This document shows, one piece after another, positions 26,727 to 34,373 of a stretch of 64,000 nucleotides of DNA. A program made the position numbers and the translations under genes. Within the stretch, counting starts at the first letter, position 1. Each line of letters opens with the position of its first letter. The DNA is from Enterobacter soli ATCC BAA-2102 (lineage in GTDB: Bacteria > Pseudomonadota > Gammaproteobacteria > Enterobacterales > Enterobacteriaceae). The stretch lies in contig NZ_LXES01000040.1 of NCBI RefSeq assembly GCF_001654845.1, forward strand, positions 300,341 to 364,340, in the 5' to 3' direction. The notes beneath the pieces are model-generated. The model was not told the origin of the DNA. It did not search any database and saw only the letters and a program-made list of their open reading frames with translations.

Positions 26727-28889
26727 ATGCATCTCACCTTAAGCTGGCGCAATATCCCCACCGCAAAAACGCTGTTCGTCATGATATTCATGGCGGGGAT
26801 CGGCTTAATCGTGTCTGTCGTCGCGTTGCTTTACCTGTCTCTTCATCTTATCAGCACCAAAACCAATGAAATTGATGAACACCGCACCGTGCTTTCGGTT
26901 CAGGGGGCGATCCAGACCTCCGTTAATCGTGTCTCATCGCTGGTGATCGATAATGCCGTCTGGGACGATGCCGTGCGTGAGCTTTATAGCCCTAAGCTGG
27001 ATACCGAATGGCTGTATAGCACCTGGGGCGCGGGGTTTAAAATCAATAATCTCTACGACGGCACATTTGTACTGGATGAACATTTCAATGTGCTGTGGGG
27101 GTCATTTCGGAGCCAGCCTTTTACGGAAAAGGATCTCTCATTTTTTGGCTCAGGCCTGAAAGCGCTGATTGATGAGCACCGCAGCGCATTACCCTCAGAC
27201 AAGAATATTTACGCCGGGATCACCCGTACCCGCAACGGCGTGGCGTTTATCGGTATCGGGCTTGTGCGCCCGATGGTAGGGCCGCTCCAGGTCAGTGGTG
27301 ATATGCGGCGTTATCTGGTCATTACCCGTCATCTTAATCCCCAGATTTTGTCCGATCTGGGGGCAACGTTTCAGATAGACCGCCTCAACTATACGCCCAA
27401 TAAAATCAACGATATGAGTATGCCGCTTAACAGTTCGGCCGGGGAGCTTTTGGGCTATCTCAACTGGCAGGCGAGGTTGCCGGGGGCGCAGGCGGCGAGG
27501 GCGGCCTCGTCAGACATCACGCAAATCGTCATTCTGGCCGCCGCCCTGATTTTACTGTTTATTCTGGTGAGTAGTGTGGGGCTGTATAAGCTTGCCCGGG
27601 GGGAAAGTCAGGCCCGGCTGGTGGCACGAACGGACTGGCTGAGCCACTTACCCAACCGACGCGCGTTGATAGAAGCGCTGGAGCAGGTCAGCCTGCGCGG
27701 TGATATTGACGTGAAAAGCGTGGTGTTTATCGATCTTGATGGCTTTAAAGATGTGAACGATATCTATGGCCACAGCGTGGGTGATGATCTCATCATCGCC
27801 ATTGCAAAAACCCTGCGTGAACGAGTCCCGCCTGGCGGGATGCTGGCGCGTATGGGAGGCGATGAGTTTGCCATGACCATTGGCGGCGATCGCTCAGAGG
27901 CGCAGGCGTCAGCGTTTGCCGGGGCGGTGCTCGACTTCCTGAATGCCCCGATTCGCCTGGGGGATCGCACCATCCATATCAGCGCCAGCATCGGGATCGC
28001 CAGTGGAACCCTGATTGAGTGCACCAGCTCCGAGCTGTTCCGTCGGGCCGATATTGCCATGTATCACGCCAAAATGACTGGAAAAGGGCGGGTCACCCAC
28101 TACGATGCAGAGCTCAACAGCGCGCGGGAACGGCAGCTGGCACTTGAAGACCAGATCCGTGGCGGGCTTGAACGCGATGAATTTGATGTCTGGTATCAGC
28201 CGATTATTGATGCGCGGAGCCAGAAAATGACCAGCGTCGAAGCGCTGGTGCGCTGGCCACGCCGCCCGCAAGGGGAACTTGGCCCGGATGCCTTTATTAC
28301 GATTGCTGAAACCAGTGGCCTGATTTATAAGCTCGGCCAGTTTGTCCTGCACCGGGCCTGTAGCGATCTGGAGCCTTTTGGTGATTTAAAATTATCCGTC
28401 AATATCTCTCCGGCGCAGTTCCGCGATCCTGAGTTTGAAGATAAGGTTGCCAACGTGCTGGATATCACCCATTTCCCGGCGAACCGACTCCAGCTTGAAG
28501 TGACGGAAACCTACGTCCTGGAAAACCCGGAGCGTGCGCGTTCAGCAATAGTTAACCTGAAAGCGCTGGGTACGGCGGTTGCACTGGATGATTTTGGCAC
28601 GGGGTATTCAAGTATCGGCTATCTGCGCCGTTTCAATTTTGACACCATCAAAATAGACAAATCGCTGGCCGGGCTGGTGGATAACGACGAACAGGCCGCC
28701 GCGCTGGTGAGTGGTACGGTGCGAATCGCTAACGCTCTGGGGATGGCGGTGGTGGCGGAAGGTGTGGAAAACGAAAAACAGATGAAACTCTTACGGCTGG
28801 CTGGCTGCGATCAGTTGCAGGGATTCTGGTTCAGCCAGCCGATGCCGATTGAGGCAATTATTGAATTACGTCAGGTCAGACAGTGCTGA
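26727..28889 (+). CDS. CHASE4-GGDEF-EAL c-di-GMP turnover protein
   Basis: 720 residues. Membrane segment about 15-40, periplasmic CHASE4-like sensor (NAVWDDAVRELY) to about 255, second membrane segment about 265-285, GGDEF domain about 300-460, EAL domain about 475-715. Both active-site motifs are intact: MGGDEF in the cyclase domain, and VEALVRW, LDDFGTGYSS and VAEGVEN in the phosphodiesterase domain. It could therefore make or degrade c-di-GMP; net activity cannot be read from sequence. Convergent with ydgD, with one base between stop codons. Confidence 0.93.
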   Translation: MHLTLSWRNIPTAKTLFVMIFMAGIGLIVSVVALLYLSLHLISTKTNEIDEHRTVLSVQGAIQTSVNRVSSLVIDNAVWDDAVRELYSPKLDTEWLYSTWGAGFKINNLYDGTFVLDEHFNVLWGSFRSQPFTEKDLSFFGSGLKALIDEHRSALPSDKNIYAGITRTRNGVAFIGIGLVRPMVGPLQVSGDMRRYLVITRHLNPQILSDLGATFQIDRLNYTPNKINDMSMPLNSSAGELLGYLNWQARLPGAQAARAASSDITQIVILAAALILLFILVSSVGLYKLARGESQARLVARTDWLSHLPNRRALIEALEQVSLRGDIDVKSVVFIDLDGFKDVNDIYGHSVGDDLIIAIAKTLRERVPPGGMLARMGGDEFAMTIGGDRSEAQASAFAGAVLDFLNAPIRLGDRTIHISASIGIASGTLIECTSSELFRRADIAMYHAKMTGKGRVTHYDAELNSARERQLALEDQIRGGLERDEFDVWYQPIIDARSQKMTSVEALVRWPRRPQGELGPDAFITIAETSGLIYKLGQFVLHRACSDLEPFGDLKLSVNISPAQFRDPEFEDKVANVLDITHFPANRLQLEVTETYVLENPERARSAIVNLKALGTAVALDDFGTGYSSIGYLRRFNFDTIKIDKSLAGLVDNDEQAAALVSGTVRIANALGMAVVAEGVENEKQMKLLRLAGCDQLQGFWFSQPMPIEAIIELRQVRQC

Positions 28890-28890
28890 C

Positions 28891-29712
28891 TTACTGCTGC
28901 GCCAGCGCTTCGAGTCTGTCGCGAAAACCGGTAACGGACAACGCGCGGTTATCGGCACGCCATCTGTCTTTAGCGGCAGGCGCAGAGCTTTGAACGCCAA
29001 TCAGCTGCCAGCCGTTGTCTGTTTTCAGCATCAGCGGCGAACCGCTATCGCCCGGTAAGGTATCGCACTGATGCGACAAGACGCTGTTTTGCGCCCAGCC
29101 CGTGACAATGCAGTCTGAATGGGTGTACAGCGAATCCAGGTGATCAACAGGGTAACCCGATTGTGTCACTTTGCGGTCGGCGGCCTTCAGCGCGGCAGTC
29201 AGTGCAGCTTTATCACCGTCAAACAGCGGCAGGGGCGTAATGCCAGACGGCGGATAACGTAACACCACCAGACCAAAATCCCAGGACGCCGCAGCTGGTG
29301 GCACAATCCAGCCATCACCATCCGGTTTCAGGCGCTTGCCCAGCGACGGGTCGACCCGGCCTTCAATTCCGTGGATCTCATAGCGCCACACTCCTTTTTG
29401 CGACACAAAGCGCAGCGCAACGGCTTTATCCGGTTTGCCGTTTGGCGGTGTTAACAGACAGTGGCCTGCGGTCAATGCAAGCTGAGGGGTAATTAAGGTG
29501 GCAGTACATAAGTTGCCGCTGGCGGTTTCCAGCTGGCCAATAGCATCCCACGGGGGCTGAGTAGGGTTGGCAACACGCGTACGATCGTCATGACCAAAAA
29601 AAAGCGTCTTTACATCTTTGGCGCTCATGGTGTCATCGCCACCATCATCCGCATGTGAAAAGCCAGAAAAAAGAGTAAACGTTCCCAGTAACAACACTAC
29701 AGATTTACGCAT
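28891..29712 (-). CDS. ydgD: YdgD, periplasmic trypsin-like serine protease
   Basis: 273 residues. Signal peptide 1-21 ([20 protein letters not shown] then A). S1-family protease with His in [10 protein letters not shown], Asp in [11 protein letters not shown] and nucleophile Ser in LPGDSGSPL, so the triad is complete. It lies next to ydgU and asr and downstream of the mdtJI region, as in E. coli, where this gene is ydgD. Natural substrate unknown. Confidence 0.92.
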   Translation of the reverse strand: MRKSVVLLLGTFTLFSGFSHADDGGDDTMSAKDVKTLFFGHDDRTRVANPTQPPWDAIGQLETASGNLCTATLITPQLALTAGHCLLTPPNGKPDKAVALRFVSQKGVWRYEIHGIEGRVDPSLGKRLKPDGDGWIVPPAAASWDFGLVVLRYPPSGITPLPLFDGDKAALTAALKAADRKVTQSGYPVDHLDSLYTHSDCIVTGWAQNSVLSHQCDTLPGDSGSPLMLKTDNGWQLIGVQSSAPAAKDRWRADNRALSVTGFRDRLEALAQQ

Positions 29713-29814
29713 ATCACACTCTGGTGGGGGTAATTATGATTATTAAAAGTGAACCCTATGAAAATACTATAGACGGGACGGCGTTAAAGTGGGAGTAAAA
29801 TCAGCGTGCTACAT

Positions 29815-29898
29815 TCAGGAAAGATAAAAGTGGCTTGCGATGAGCGCGCATAAAATAAGCAGAATAAGAATGAGCTCAAACCGATAGCGTCGCAGCAT
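29815..29898 (-). CDS. ydgU: YdgU, 27-residue acid-shock-linked membrane peptide
   Basis: A short frame between asr and ydgD: 27 codons starting MLRRYRFELIL and ending SHFYLS, with GGAGGG seven bases before ATG 29898. A positively charged start (three Arg in six residues) is followed by one hydrophobic helix, so it is a single-pass inner-membrane peptide. Position and sequence pattern match E. coli YdgU, a small protein encoded just downstream of asr. Too short for ordinary gene finders. Function unknown. Confidence 0.88.
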   Translation of the reverse strand: MLRRYRFELILILLILCALIASHFYLS

Positions 29899-29911
29899 AC
29901 GCCCTCCGGAT

Positions 29912-29946
29912 AAAAAAACGGCGCTGGACCTTTCCGGTTCAGCGCC
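29912..29946 (-). terminator. terminator after asr
   Basis: On the minus strand GGCGCTGAACC pairs with GGTCCAGCGCC (one bulge) and is followed by seven T residues. It lies between asr and ydgU, so ydgU is reached only by read-through or its own promoter. Confidence 0.85.
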
Positions 29947-29989
29947 GGTTTACCAACGTGCCCCGAAGGGCACGGTTAAGCTTGTACTC

Positions 29990-30454
29990 TTACGCAGCTG
30001 GCTGTGCAGCTGGTTTAGCAGCTTCGTGTTTTACTGCTTTTTTGTGATGCTTTTTAGCAGCCTGAGCTTTCTGCTCTACAGCCGGTTTAGCGGCTTTTTT
30101 GTGGTGCTTTTTAGCAGCCTGAGCTTTCTGCTCTACCGCTGGTTTAGCGGCTTTTTTGTGATGCTTTTTAGCAGCCTGAGCTTTCTGCTCTACCGCTGGT
30201 TTAGCGGCTTTTTTGTGGTGTTTTTTAGCAGCCTGCGCTTTCTGTTCAGTTGGCGCTGCGGTTGCTGGAGCTGCTGCTTCTTTTTTCACAGCGGCTTTAT
30301 GATGTTTCTTGTGGTGAACCGCTTTAGCTGGCGCTGCGGTGGTAGTTGCAGCCGGAGCAGCAGCTGGTGCAGGAGTTGCAGTAGTTTCAGCAGCAAATGC
30401 AGCAGAAGACAGACCCATAGCAGCGGCAACAACCAGAGCTAATACTTTATTCAT
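29990..30454 (-). CDS. asr: Asr, acid shock protein precursor
   Basis: 154 residues. Signal peptide 1-21 ([19 protein letters not shown]), then an Ala/Pro/Thr-rich segment and a highly basic repeat region with four copies of a 19-residue unit built on [18 protein letters not shown]. coli Asr is about 102 residues, so this one is lengthened by repeat expansion. Asr is a disordered periplasmic protein strongly induced by low pH and needed for acid tolerance. ATG 30454 was chosen because GAGGG is seven bases upstream; the ATG two codons earlier is too close to it. An RstA box lies upstream. Confidence 0.95.
   Translation of the reverse strand: MNKVLALVVAAAMGLSSAAFAAETTATPAPAAAPAATTTAAPAKAVHHKKHHKAAVKKEAAAPATAAPTEQKAQAAKKHHKKAAKPAVEQKAQAAKKHHKKAAKPAVEQKAQAAKKHHKKAAKPAVEQKAQAAKKHHKKAVKHEAAKPAAQPAA
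30038..30247 (-). repeat. 57-bp tandem repeats inside asr
   Basis: Four copies spaced exactly 57 bp apart (poly-T landmarks at 30038, 30095, 30152 and 30209), each coding for 19 residues and nearly identical in DNA. The last copy is the most diverged. Copy number is likely to vary between strains. Confidence 0.9.
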
Positions 30455-30510
30455 TCTCATACCCTCGAATTTGGTTTTTCATTTAACCCCACTGCGGGGC
30501 CGTTGAAAGA

Positions 30511-30516
30511 ACTATA
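30511..30516 (-). promoter_or_regulatory. probable asr -10 element
   Basis: TATAGT on the minus strand, 57 bases before the asr start codon and about 43 bases downstream of the RstA box. No good -35 is visible, as expected for an activator-dependent promoter. Confidence 0.5.
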
Positions 30517-30558
30517 TCCCTGTAAACCCGAGGTTTCCGTGAGTGATTGGTATCGGCG

Positions 30559-30572
30559 TGTAACGTAATGTA
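30559..30572 (-). promoter_or_regulatory. RstA box upstream of asr
   Basis: TACATTACGTTACA on the minus strand agrees with the RstA consensus TACATNTNGTTACA at all but one defined position. RstA of the RstAB two-component system activates asr in E. coli and Salmonella. Confidence 0.75.
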
Positions 30573-30588
30573 CAACGGCAGGTACAAG

Positions 30589-30624
30589 GTGTACGAACAA
30601 GGCAGCGCGCGCCTGTTCGTACAC
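30589..30624. repeat. 11-bp perfect inverted repeat after the DsbC/G-like gene
   Basis: GTGTACGAACA (30589-30599) and TGTTCGTACAC (30614-30624) around a GC-rich 14-base loop, starting eight bases after the end of the upstream gene. It could end that transcript, although no T-run follows. Confidence 0.5.
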
Positions 30625-30632
30625 CCCGAGGC

Positions 30633-31172
30633 TTATTTCTTCAGGGCGGCAAGAATGGCCGCAGGTGGCTGGCTGCCTATAATTGAACGTGATTCAGGTT
30701 CGATCACCACCATGATTGGCGTGATGCGGATACCCAGTCTTGCGGCCAGCGCTGATTGCCGCTCGACCAGCGCAGAACAGGCCGGAGTCGCGTCGTTATC
30801 GGGTAAAAAACCGGTCATCGCTTTTTGCAGGCTTTTCACCTTATCGGCGGAACACCAGACGCGCCCCATATCTTCAATCACAGAATCACGAATAGAGTCG
30901 GGGGCGACGGTCACAAACGACATCGTCAAACCGGCATCCGTATATTGCTTAACGTTTTTCACCACATTGCTACAGTAGATGCACTGGTTATCAATAAACA
31001 CCAGCAGCTTGTACTTTTCGGCGGGAGCCTGAAACGTGATGGGCTGGAGGTCAGCCAGAGAGTGTGTAATATCGTCGTACGCTTCTTTTGGCGTGTTATC
31101 CGTGGCGGCGAAGGCACTCAGACTCGTCGCACACAGCATGGCTAAGGCCATCGTTTTCATTTTGCCTTTCAT
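30633..31172 (-). CDS. periplasmic DsbC/DsbG-like thiol-disulfide protein
   Basis: 179 residues. Signal peptide about 1-21 (MALAMLCATSLSAFAA). A thioredoxin-fold domain with the active-site pair CIYC in FIDNQCIYCSNVV and the cis-proline loop ITPIMVV, most like the catalytic domain of DsbC/DsbG (CGYC/CPYC), but it lacks the DsbC dimerisation domain. Two more cysteines (VWCSAD, TPACSA) may form a structural disulfide. It sits upstream of asr on the same strand, so periplasmic thiol repair under acid stress is a reasonable guess. The start could also be the adjacent ATG 31175. Confidence 0.82.
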   Translation of the reverse strand: MKGKMKTMALAMLCATSLSAFAATDNTPKEAYDDITHSLADLQPITFQAPAEKYKLLVFIDNQCIYCSNVVKNVKQYTDAGLTMSFVTVAPDSIRDSVIEDMGRVWCSADKVKSLQKAMTGFLPDNDATPACSALVERQSALAARLGIRITPIMVVIEPESRSIIGSQPPAAILAALKK

Positions 31173-31336
31173 CATTCATCCCTTTATTTATTTTTTATGC
31201 CTGGCCTGATAACGGTTTATTTCTGAGCCAGAAAAAGAATTATGGCATTAAGCGCAAGCGTCAGGATATGCACAAAATCATATTCTTAGTGCGTAAAGGG
31301 ATAGGAAATTGCCGGAGTGAACTCCGGCAGAATGCA

Positions 31337-32824
31337 TTACAGATAACGCGCGGTCAGGTGTTCACGGAAATAACGGATATTCAGATCTTCCCCGGTCGCC
31401 TGGGTAATTAACTGCGAGGTGCTAAAGCGGCTGCCATGCTGCCAGATATTCTGGCGCAGCCAGTCAAACAGGGCAGAAAAATCGCCGTCTGCAACAGACG
31501 CCTGAAGCCCTGGCAGCGCGGTTTTCGCGGCGTGGAAGAGCTGTGCGGCGTACATTGCCCCGAGGGTGTAAGACGGGAAGTAACCAAAGCCACCGTCGGT
31601 CCAGTGGATGTCCTGCATACAGCCATTGCGGTAGTTGTCTTTGGTGGACAACCCAAGCCAGGCCTGCATTTTCTCATCCCACAGGGCCGGGATATCATCA
31701 ACTTCAATCTCACCATTAATCAGTGCGCGTTCAATCTCATAGCGCAGCACAACATGCGCCGGATAACTCACTTCATCGGCATCGACACGAATGTAGCCAG
31801 GTTTCACGCGCTGGTTCCAGGCAATAAAGTTCTCTTCGCTAAAGGCGGCCTGGCTGCCAAAACGGGCATGTACGGCAGGGAGCAGATGTTTCAGAAACGC
31901 GTTACTGCGTCCAAGCTGCATTTCAAAGAACAGACTCTGGGATTCGTGGATTGCCGTGGAGCGAGCTTGCGCGATGGGTTGGCCCGCCCAGGCACGCGGC
32001 AGGTTTTGCTCATAGCGGGCATGACCGGTTTCGTGAACCACGCCAAACAGCGCGCTCAGCAGTTCGTCTTCGTCATAGCGAGTGGTGATACGTACATCTT
32101 CTGGCACGCCGCCGCAGAACGGGTGAGCGCTAACGTCCAGACGACCGGCGTTAAAATCGAAGCCGAGCATTTTCATGGCTTCCAGACCCAGTTCACGTTG
32201 GTCGGCGGTCGCGAAGGGGCCTTGCGGCGGGACAAACGATTGTTGGGACTGTTTTTCCACCACCTTCGCCAGCAGGTCTGGCAGCCAGGATTTCATGTCA
32301 GCAAACAGCACGTCCAGGCGGGCGCTGGTCATATCCGGCTCAAAAATATCCAGCAGGGCATCGTAAGGTGAGCAGCCTTTTTCCTCTGCACGCAGGCGGG
32401 CTTCTTCCCGGCTCAGCCTGACCACGTCCTTAAGGTTTGCAGAAAAACCCTGCCAGTCATTTGCTGGACGTTGCGAACGCCAGGCGTGCTCACATTTGCT
32501 GCCCGCCAGAGACTTCGCTTCCACCAGCGATTCAGGCAGCAGGGACGCCTGCTGATAGTGGCGCGTCATTTCACGCAGGTTTGCCTGTTCTACGTCATTC
32601 AAATCTTCGCTTTGCGCTGCGGCCAGCCAGTCACCCACTTTCTTGTCTGTCAGGATCTGGTGCTGCAAGACGCTCATTTCAGCCAGGGCTTCACCCCGGG
32701 CAGCGCTACCGCCTGGCGGCATCATGGTAAACATATCCCAACTGGCGATGGAGGAGAGATGTGAGAAGCGGGAGAGACGCTGGAAAGTGCGGGTGAGTTC
32801 CTGATAAGCAACATTTTTTTGCAT
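31337..32824 (-). CDS. M32-family metallocarboxypeptidase
   Basis: 495 residues, the usual size for thermostable carboxypeptidase Taq-like enzymes. The HExxH zinc motif is seen as HETGH in GVVHETGHARYEQ, with the third ligand Glu in TAIHESQSLFFE. The conserved IRVDADEVSYPAHV and NYRNGCMQDIHWTDGGFGYF segments of M32 peptidases are also present. No signal peptide, so it acts in the cytoplasm, cutting C-terminal residues from peptides. Confidence 0.95.
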   Translation of the reverse strand: MQKNVAYQELTRTFQRLSRFSHLSSIASWDMFTMMPPGGSAARGEALAEMSVLQHQILTDKKVGDWLAAAQSEDLNDVEQANLREMTRHYQQASLLPESLVEAKSLAGSKCEHAWRSQRPANDWQGFSANLKDVVRLSREEARLRAEEKGCSPYDALLDIFEPDMTSARLDVLFADMKSWLPDLLAKVVEKQSQQSFVPPQGPFATADQRELGLEAMKMLGFDFNAGRLDVSAHPFCGGVPEDVRITTRYDEDELLSALFGVVHETGHARYEQNLPRAWAGQPIAQARSTAIHESQSLFFEMQLGRSNAFLKHLLPAVHARFGSQAAFSEENFIAWNQRVKPGYIRVDADEVSYPAHVVLRYEIERALINGEIEVDDIPALWDEKMQAWLGLSTKDNYRNGCMQDIHWTDGGFGYFPSYTLGAMYAAQLFHAAKTALPGLQASVADGDFSALFDWLRQNIWQHGSRFSTSQLITQATGEDLNIRYFREHLTARYL

Positions 32825-32925
32825 AGTTATTGTTCTCGTTCGGTTGGATGTGTCCTGGGAGTTTAACGTGATTTTTAGATGATTAATGCATTTTTGATAC
32901 GAGGGGCGTGAAGCCCCTCGTCAGT

Positions 32926-33255
32926 TCAGTCGTAAAGCCATTTGCCTGCTTTTGCGGACTCTGCAAACATTCTTACGGTCAACGGGATGCGCGTTGCTTC
33001 TACTTCTTCCCGCTTCAACTTGAACCAGCGCTTTAATAAAGGTGTATTCTGCCAGGGGAAATAACGAGACCAATTCACACCGGACAAATCCACATTAAAC
33101 TCTTTCTCATACCGGTTTAATGCATCCTCGAAGTCATCACCTGGAGAGCCAAATAAATCAGAATCTAGTTCCAGAGGAACTTCTTTCCAGTCGTTATCCA
33201 GATAGCCTGGAATTTCTTCGCGAAACATTACTAATACGTCATCTATGATGGTCAT
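32926..33255 (-). CDS. DUF1493-family protein, putative T6SS immunity
   Basis: 109 residues, acidic, no signal peptide (MTIIDDVLVMFREEIPGYLD). The sequence pattern DLFGSPGDDFEDALNRYEKE, followed by a WSRYFPW segment and LTVRMFAESAKAGKW, fits the DUF1493 family. Its ATG shares one base with the stop of the upstream gene (TAATG). As the last gene of an hcp-led trio, in the place of an immunity gene, it is most simply read as protection against the protein encoded by the preceding gene. That role is inference from arrangement. Confidence 0.65.
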   Translation of the reverse strand: MTIIDDVLVMFREEIPGYLDNDWKEVPLELDSDLFGSPGDDFEDALNRYEKEFNVDLSGVNWSRYFPWQNTPLLKRWFKLKREEVEATRIPLTVRMFAESAKAGKWLYD

Positions 33256-33704
33256 TAGAAAGATGTCCACTGTATGCGATCTTTTGGTCGTGCGATCAAA
33301 TTGTATTTTTCTTGCGTTCGTGTTGAAACTCGACGAAGAGTCAGTGCAAGTGTGGCCCATCCCAGCCAGGGGATGTAGCGGCCAATGACTGCTGCAAGTT
33401 TGTTGGTTGGCTGCATCCTGATCCCGACTGGAGTTGTAACTTTAATCCCGAAGGGGAGACGTGCGTCGCGTAAAATTATCCGAGCGTACTTTGAAACAAC
33501 ACTTGTCCCCAGGGTCGCTCCTTCAGGTTTTGCCCGAGTACCTAGCCACGGTTGCCCACCCAAAATTGCCGCACCTGAAACGGCATCTATCCCTAATTCC
33601 ATACAGAATTCCTCCAGAAAAATGATCTCGAGTAACTCACCCGGAGTGACGTTTGAATGGCCTCTGTAGAAGTAGGTTCCGTTAATCTCTTCGGTCGTAT
33701 CCAT
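33255..33704 (-). CDS. putative Hcp-delivered effector (149 aa, membrane-active?)
   Basis: 149 residues from ATG 33704 (MDTTEEINGTYFYRG). I do not recognise a named enzyme domain. It has a glycine-rich middle (DAVSGAAILGGQPWLGTRAK) and a hydrophobic C-terminal segment (IGRYIPWLGWATLALTL) that could insert into a membrane, so a small pore-forming toxin is one possibility. It starts 13 bases after an orphan hcp and is translationally coupled to a DUF1493 gene, an effector-immunity layout. Base composition is lower in G+C than the flanking core genes, which suggests transfer. Function inferred only from context. Confidence 0.6.
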   Translation of the reverse strand: MDTTEEINGTYFYRGHSNVTPGELLEIIFLEEFCMELGIDAVSGAAILGGQPWLGTRAKPEGATLGTSVVSKYARIILRDARLPFGIKVTTPVGIRMQPTNKLAAVIGRYIPWLGWATLALTLRRVSTRTQEKYNLIARPKDRIQWTSF

Positions 33705-33717
33705 ACCAATACCCCAG

Positions 33718-34200
33718 TTAAGCCGTCGCCCGTTCATTCCATGCGTCAGAGAAAATAATATTGCCGTCGTTATGCTTCCAAGTAATTTTCTCGTAACGCA
33801 ATTCAACCGTTTCGAGGTGATTATTATTGTTGTCGCCGGGAGCGGCCATGGCGGGTGAAACCGAAACTATCCGCACGCCTTCCAGAAGAATATTGAAGTA
33901 TTCAGCTTCCTGACCCGCGTCATTAATCTTGTAGAACTTGAGTTCGGCTTTTTGTAGAGCCTGACCAGTGGCGACGGCTTTATAGAGATAGGGAGATGCG
34001 TAATCGAACTCCTTTACAATCATCATCGGAGAGTGGATACGTTTACCAGTAGGTTTACCTGTCAGGTTATCGGTTGGCGTCGAAAGATTATGGTGAAACC
34101 CTTTGAACTCAATGCTGTATTCCCTATGCTGCACATCACAACCGCCTTTGATAAGCGCACCGCCATCATCGTACAGCCACATATTGCCTGGAATAGCCAT
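33718..34200 (-). CDS. hcp: orphan Hcp, type VI secretion tube protein
   Basis: 160 residues, normal Hcp length (MAIPGNMWLYDDGGALIKG start, NERATA end). Hcp forms hexameric rings that stack into the ejected T6SS tube and can carry small effectors inside. It is clearly related to the Hcp encoded in the main cluster at 57436 (shared KFYKINDAGQE-type core and VELRYEKITW) but diverged, especially in the loops. An AAGGA ribosome site precedes ATG 34200. It lies 17 kb away from the main T6SS genes and heads a three-gene unit with a putative effector and immunity protein. Confidence 0.92.
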   Translation of the reverse strand: MAIPGNMWLYDDGGALIKGGCDVQHREYSIEFKGFHHNLSTPTDNLTGKPTGKRIHSPMMIVKEFDYASPYLYKAVATGQALQKAELKFYKINDAGQEAEYFNILLEGVRIVSVSPAMAAPGDNNNNHLETVELRYEKITWKHNDGNIIFSDAWNERATA

Positions 34201-34331
34201 TTCAAAATCCTTCTTTATGCCATTAAAGAAGATAAGATTAAGGAAAGAGGATATGAAGGGTATATGCACGGAATGGCTATAATGCGTTGATTATACTTAA
34301 CTTTGAATTAAGTAAAATTTATCTGGAAAAG

Positions 34332-34361
34332 ATAAACCCCGCATAATCGGTTATACGGGGT
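34332..34361 (-). terminator. terminator after ynfM
   Basis: On the minus strand ACCCCG...CGGGGT with an inner ATA/TAT extension, followed by TTTATCTTTT. It separates ynfM from the hcp unit downstream. Confidence 0.75.
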
Positions 34362-34373
34362 CATTGAGGAAAA

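Noticed and set aside
30038..30247. Regular 57-bp repeats as a possible CRISPR array
   Set aside because: The repeats are directly adjoining without spacers and code in frame for Asr.
30026..30442. Hydrophobic open frame on the strand opposite asr (Phe/Ser-rich repeats)
   Set aside because: It is the complement of the Lys/Ala-rich asr repeats; asr has a signal peptide, ribosome site and known regulation.
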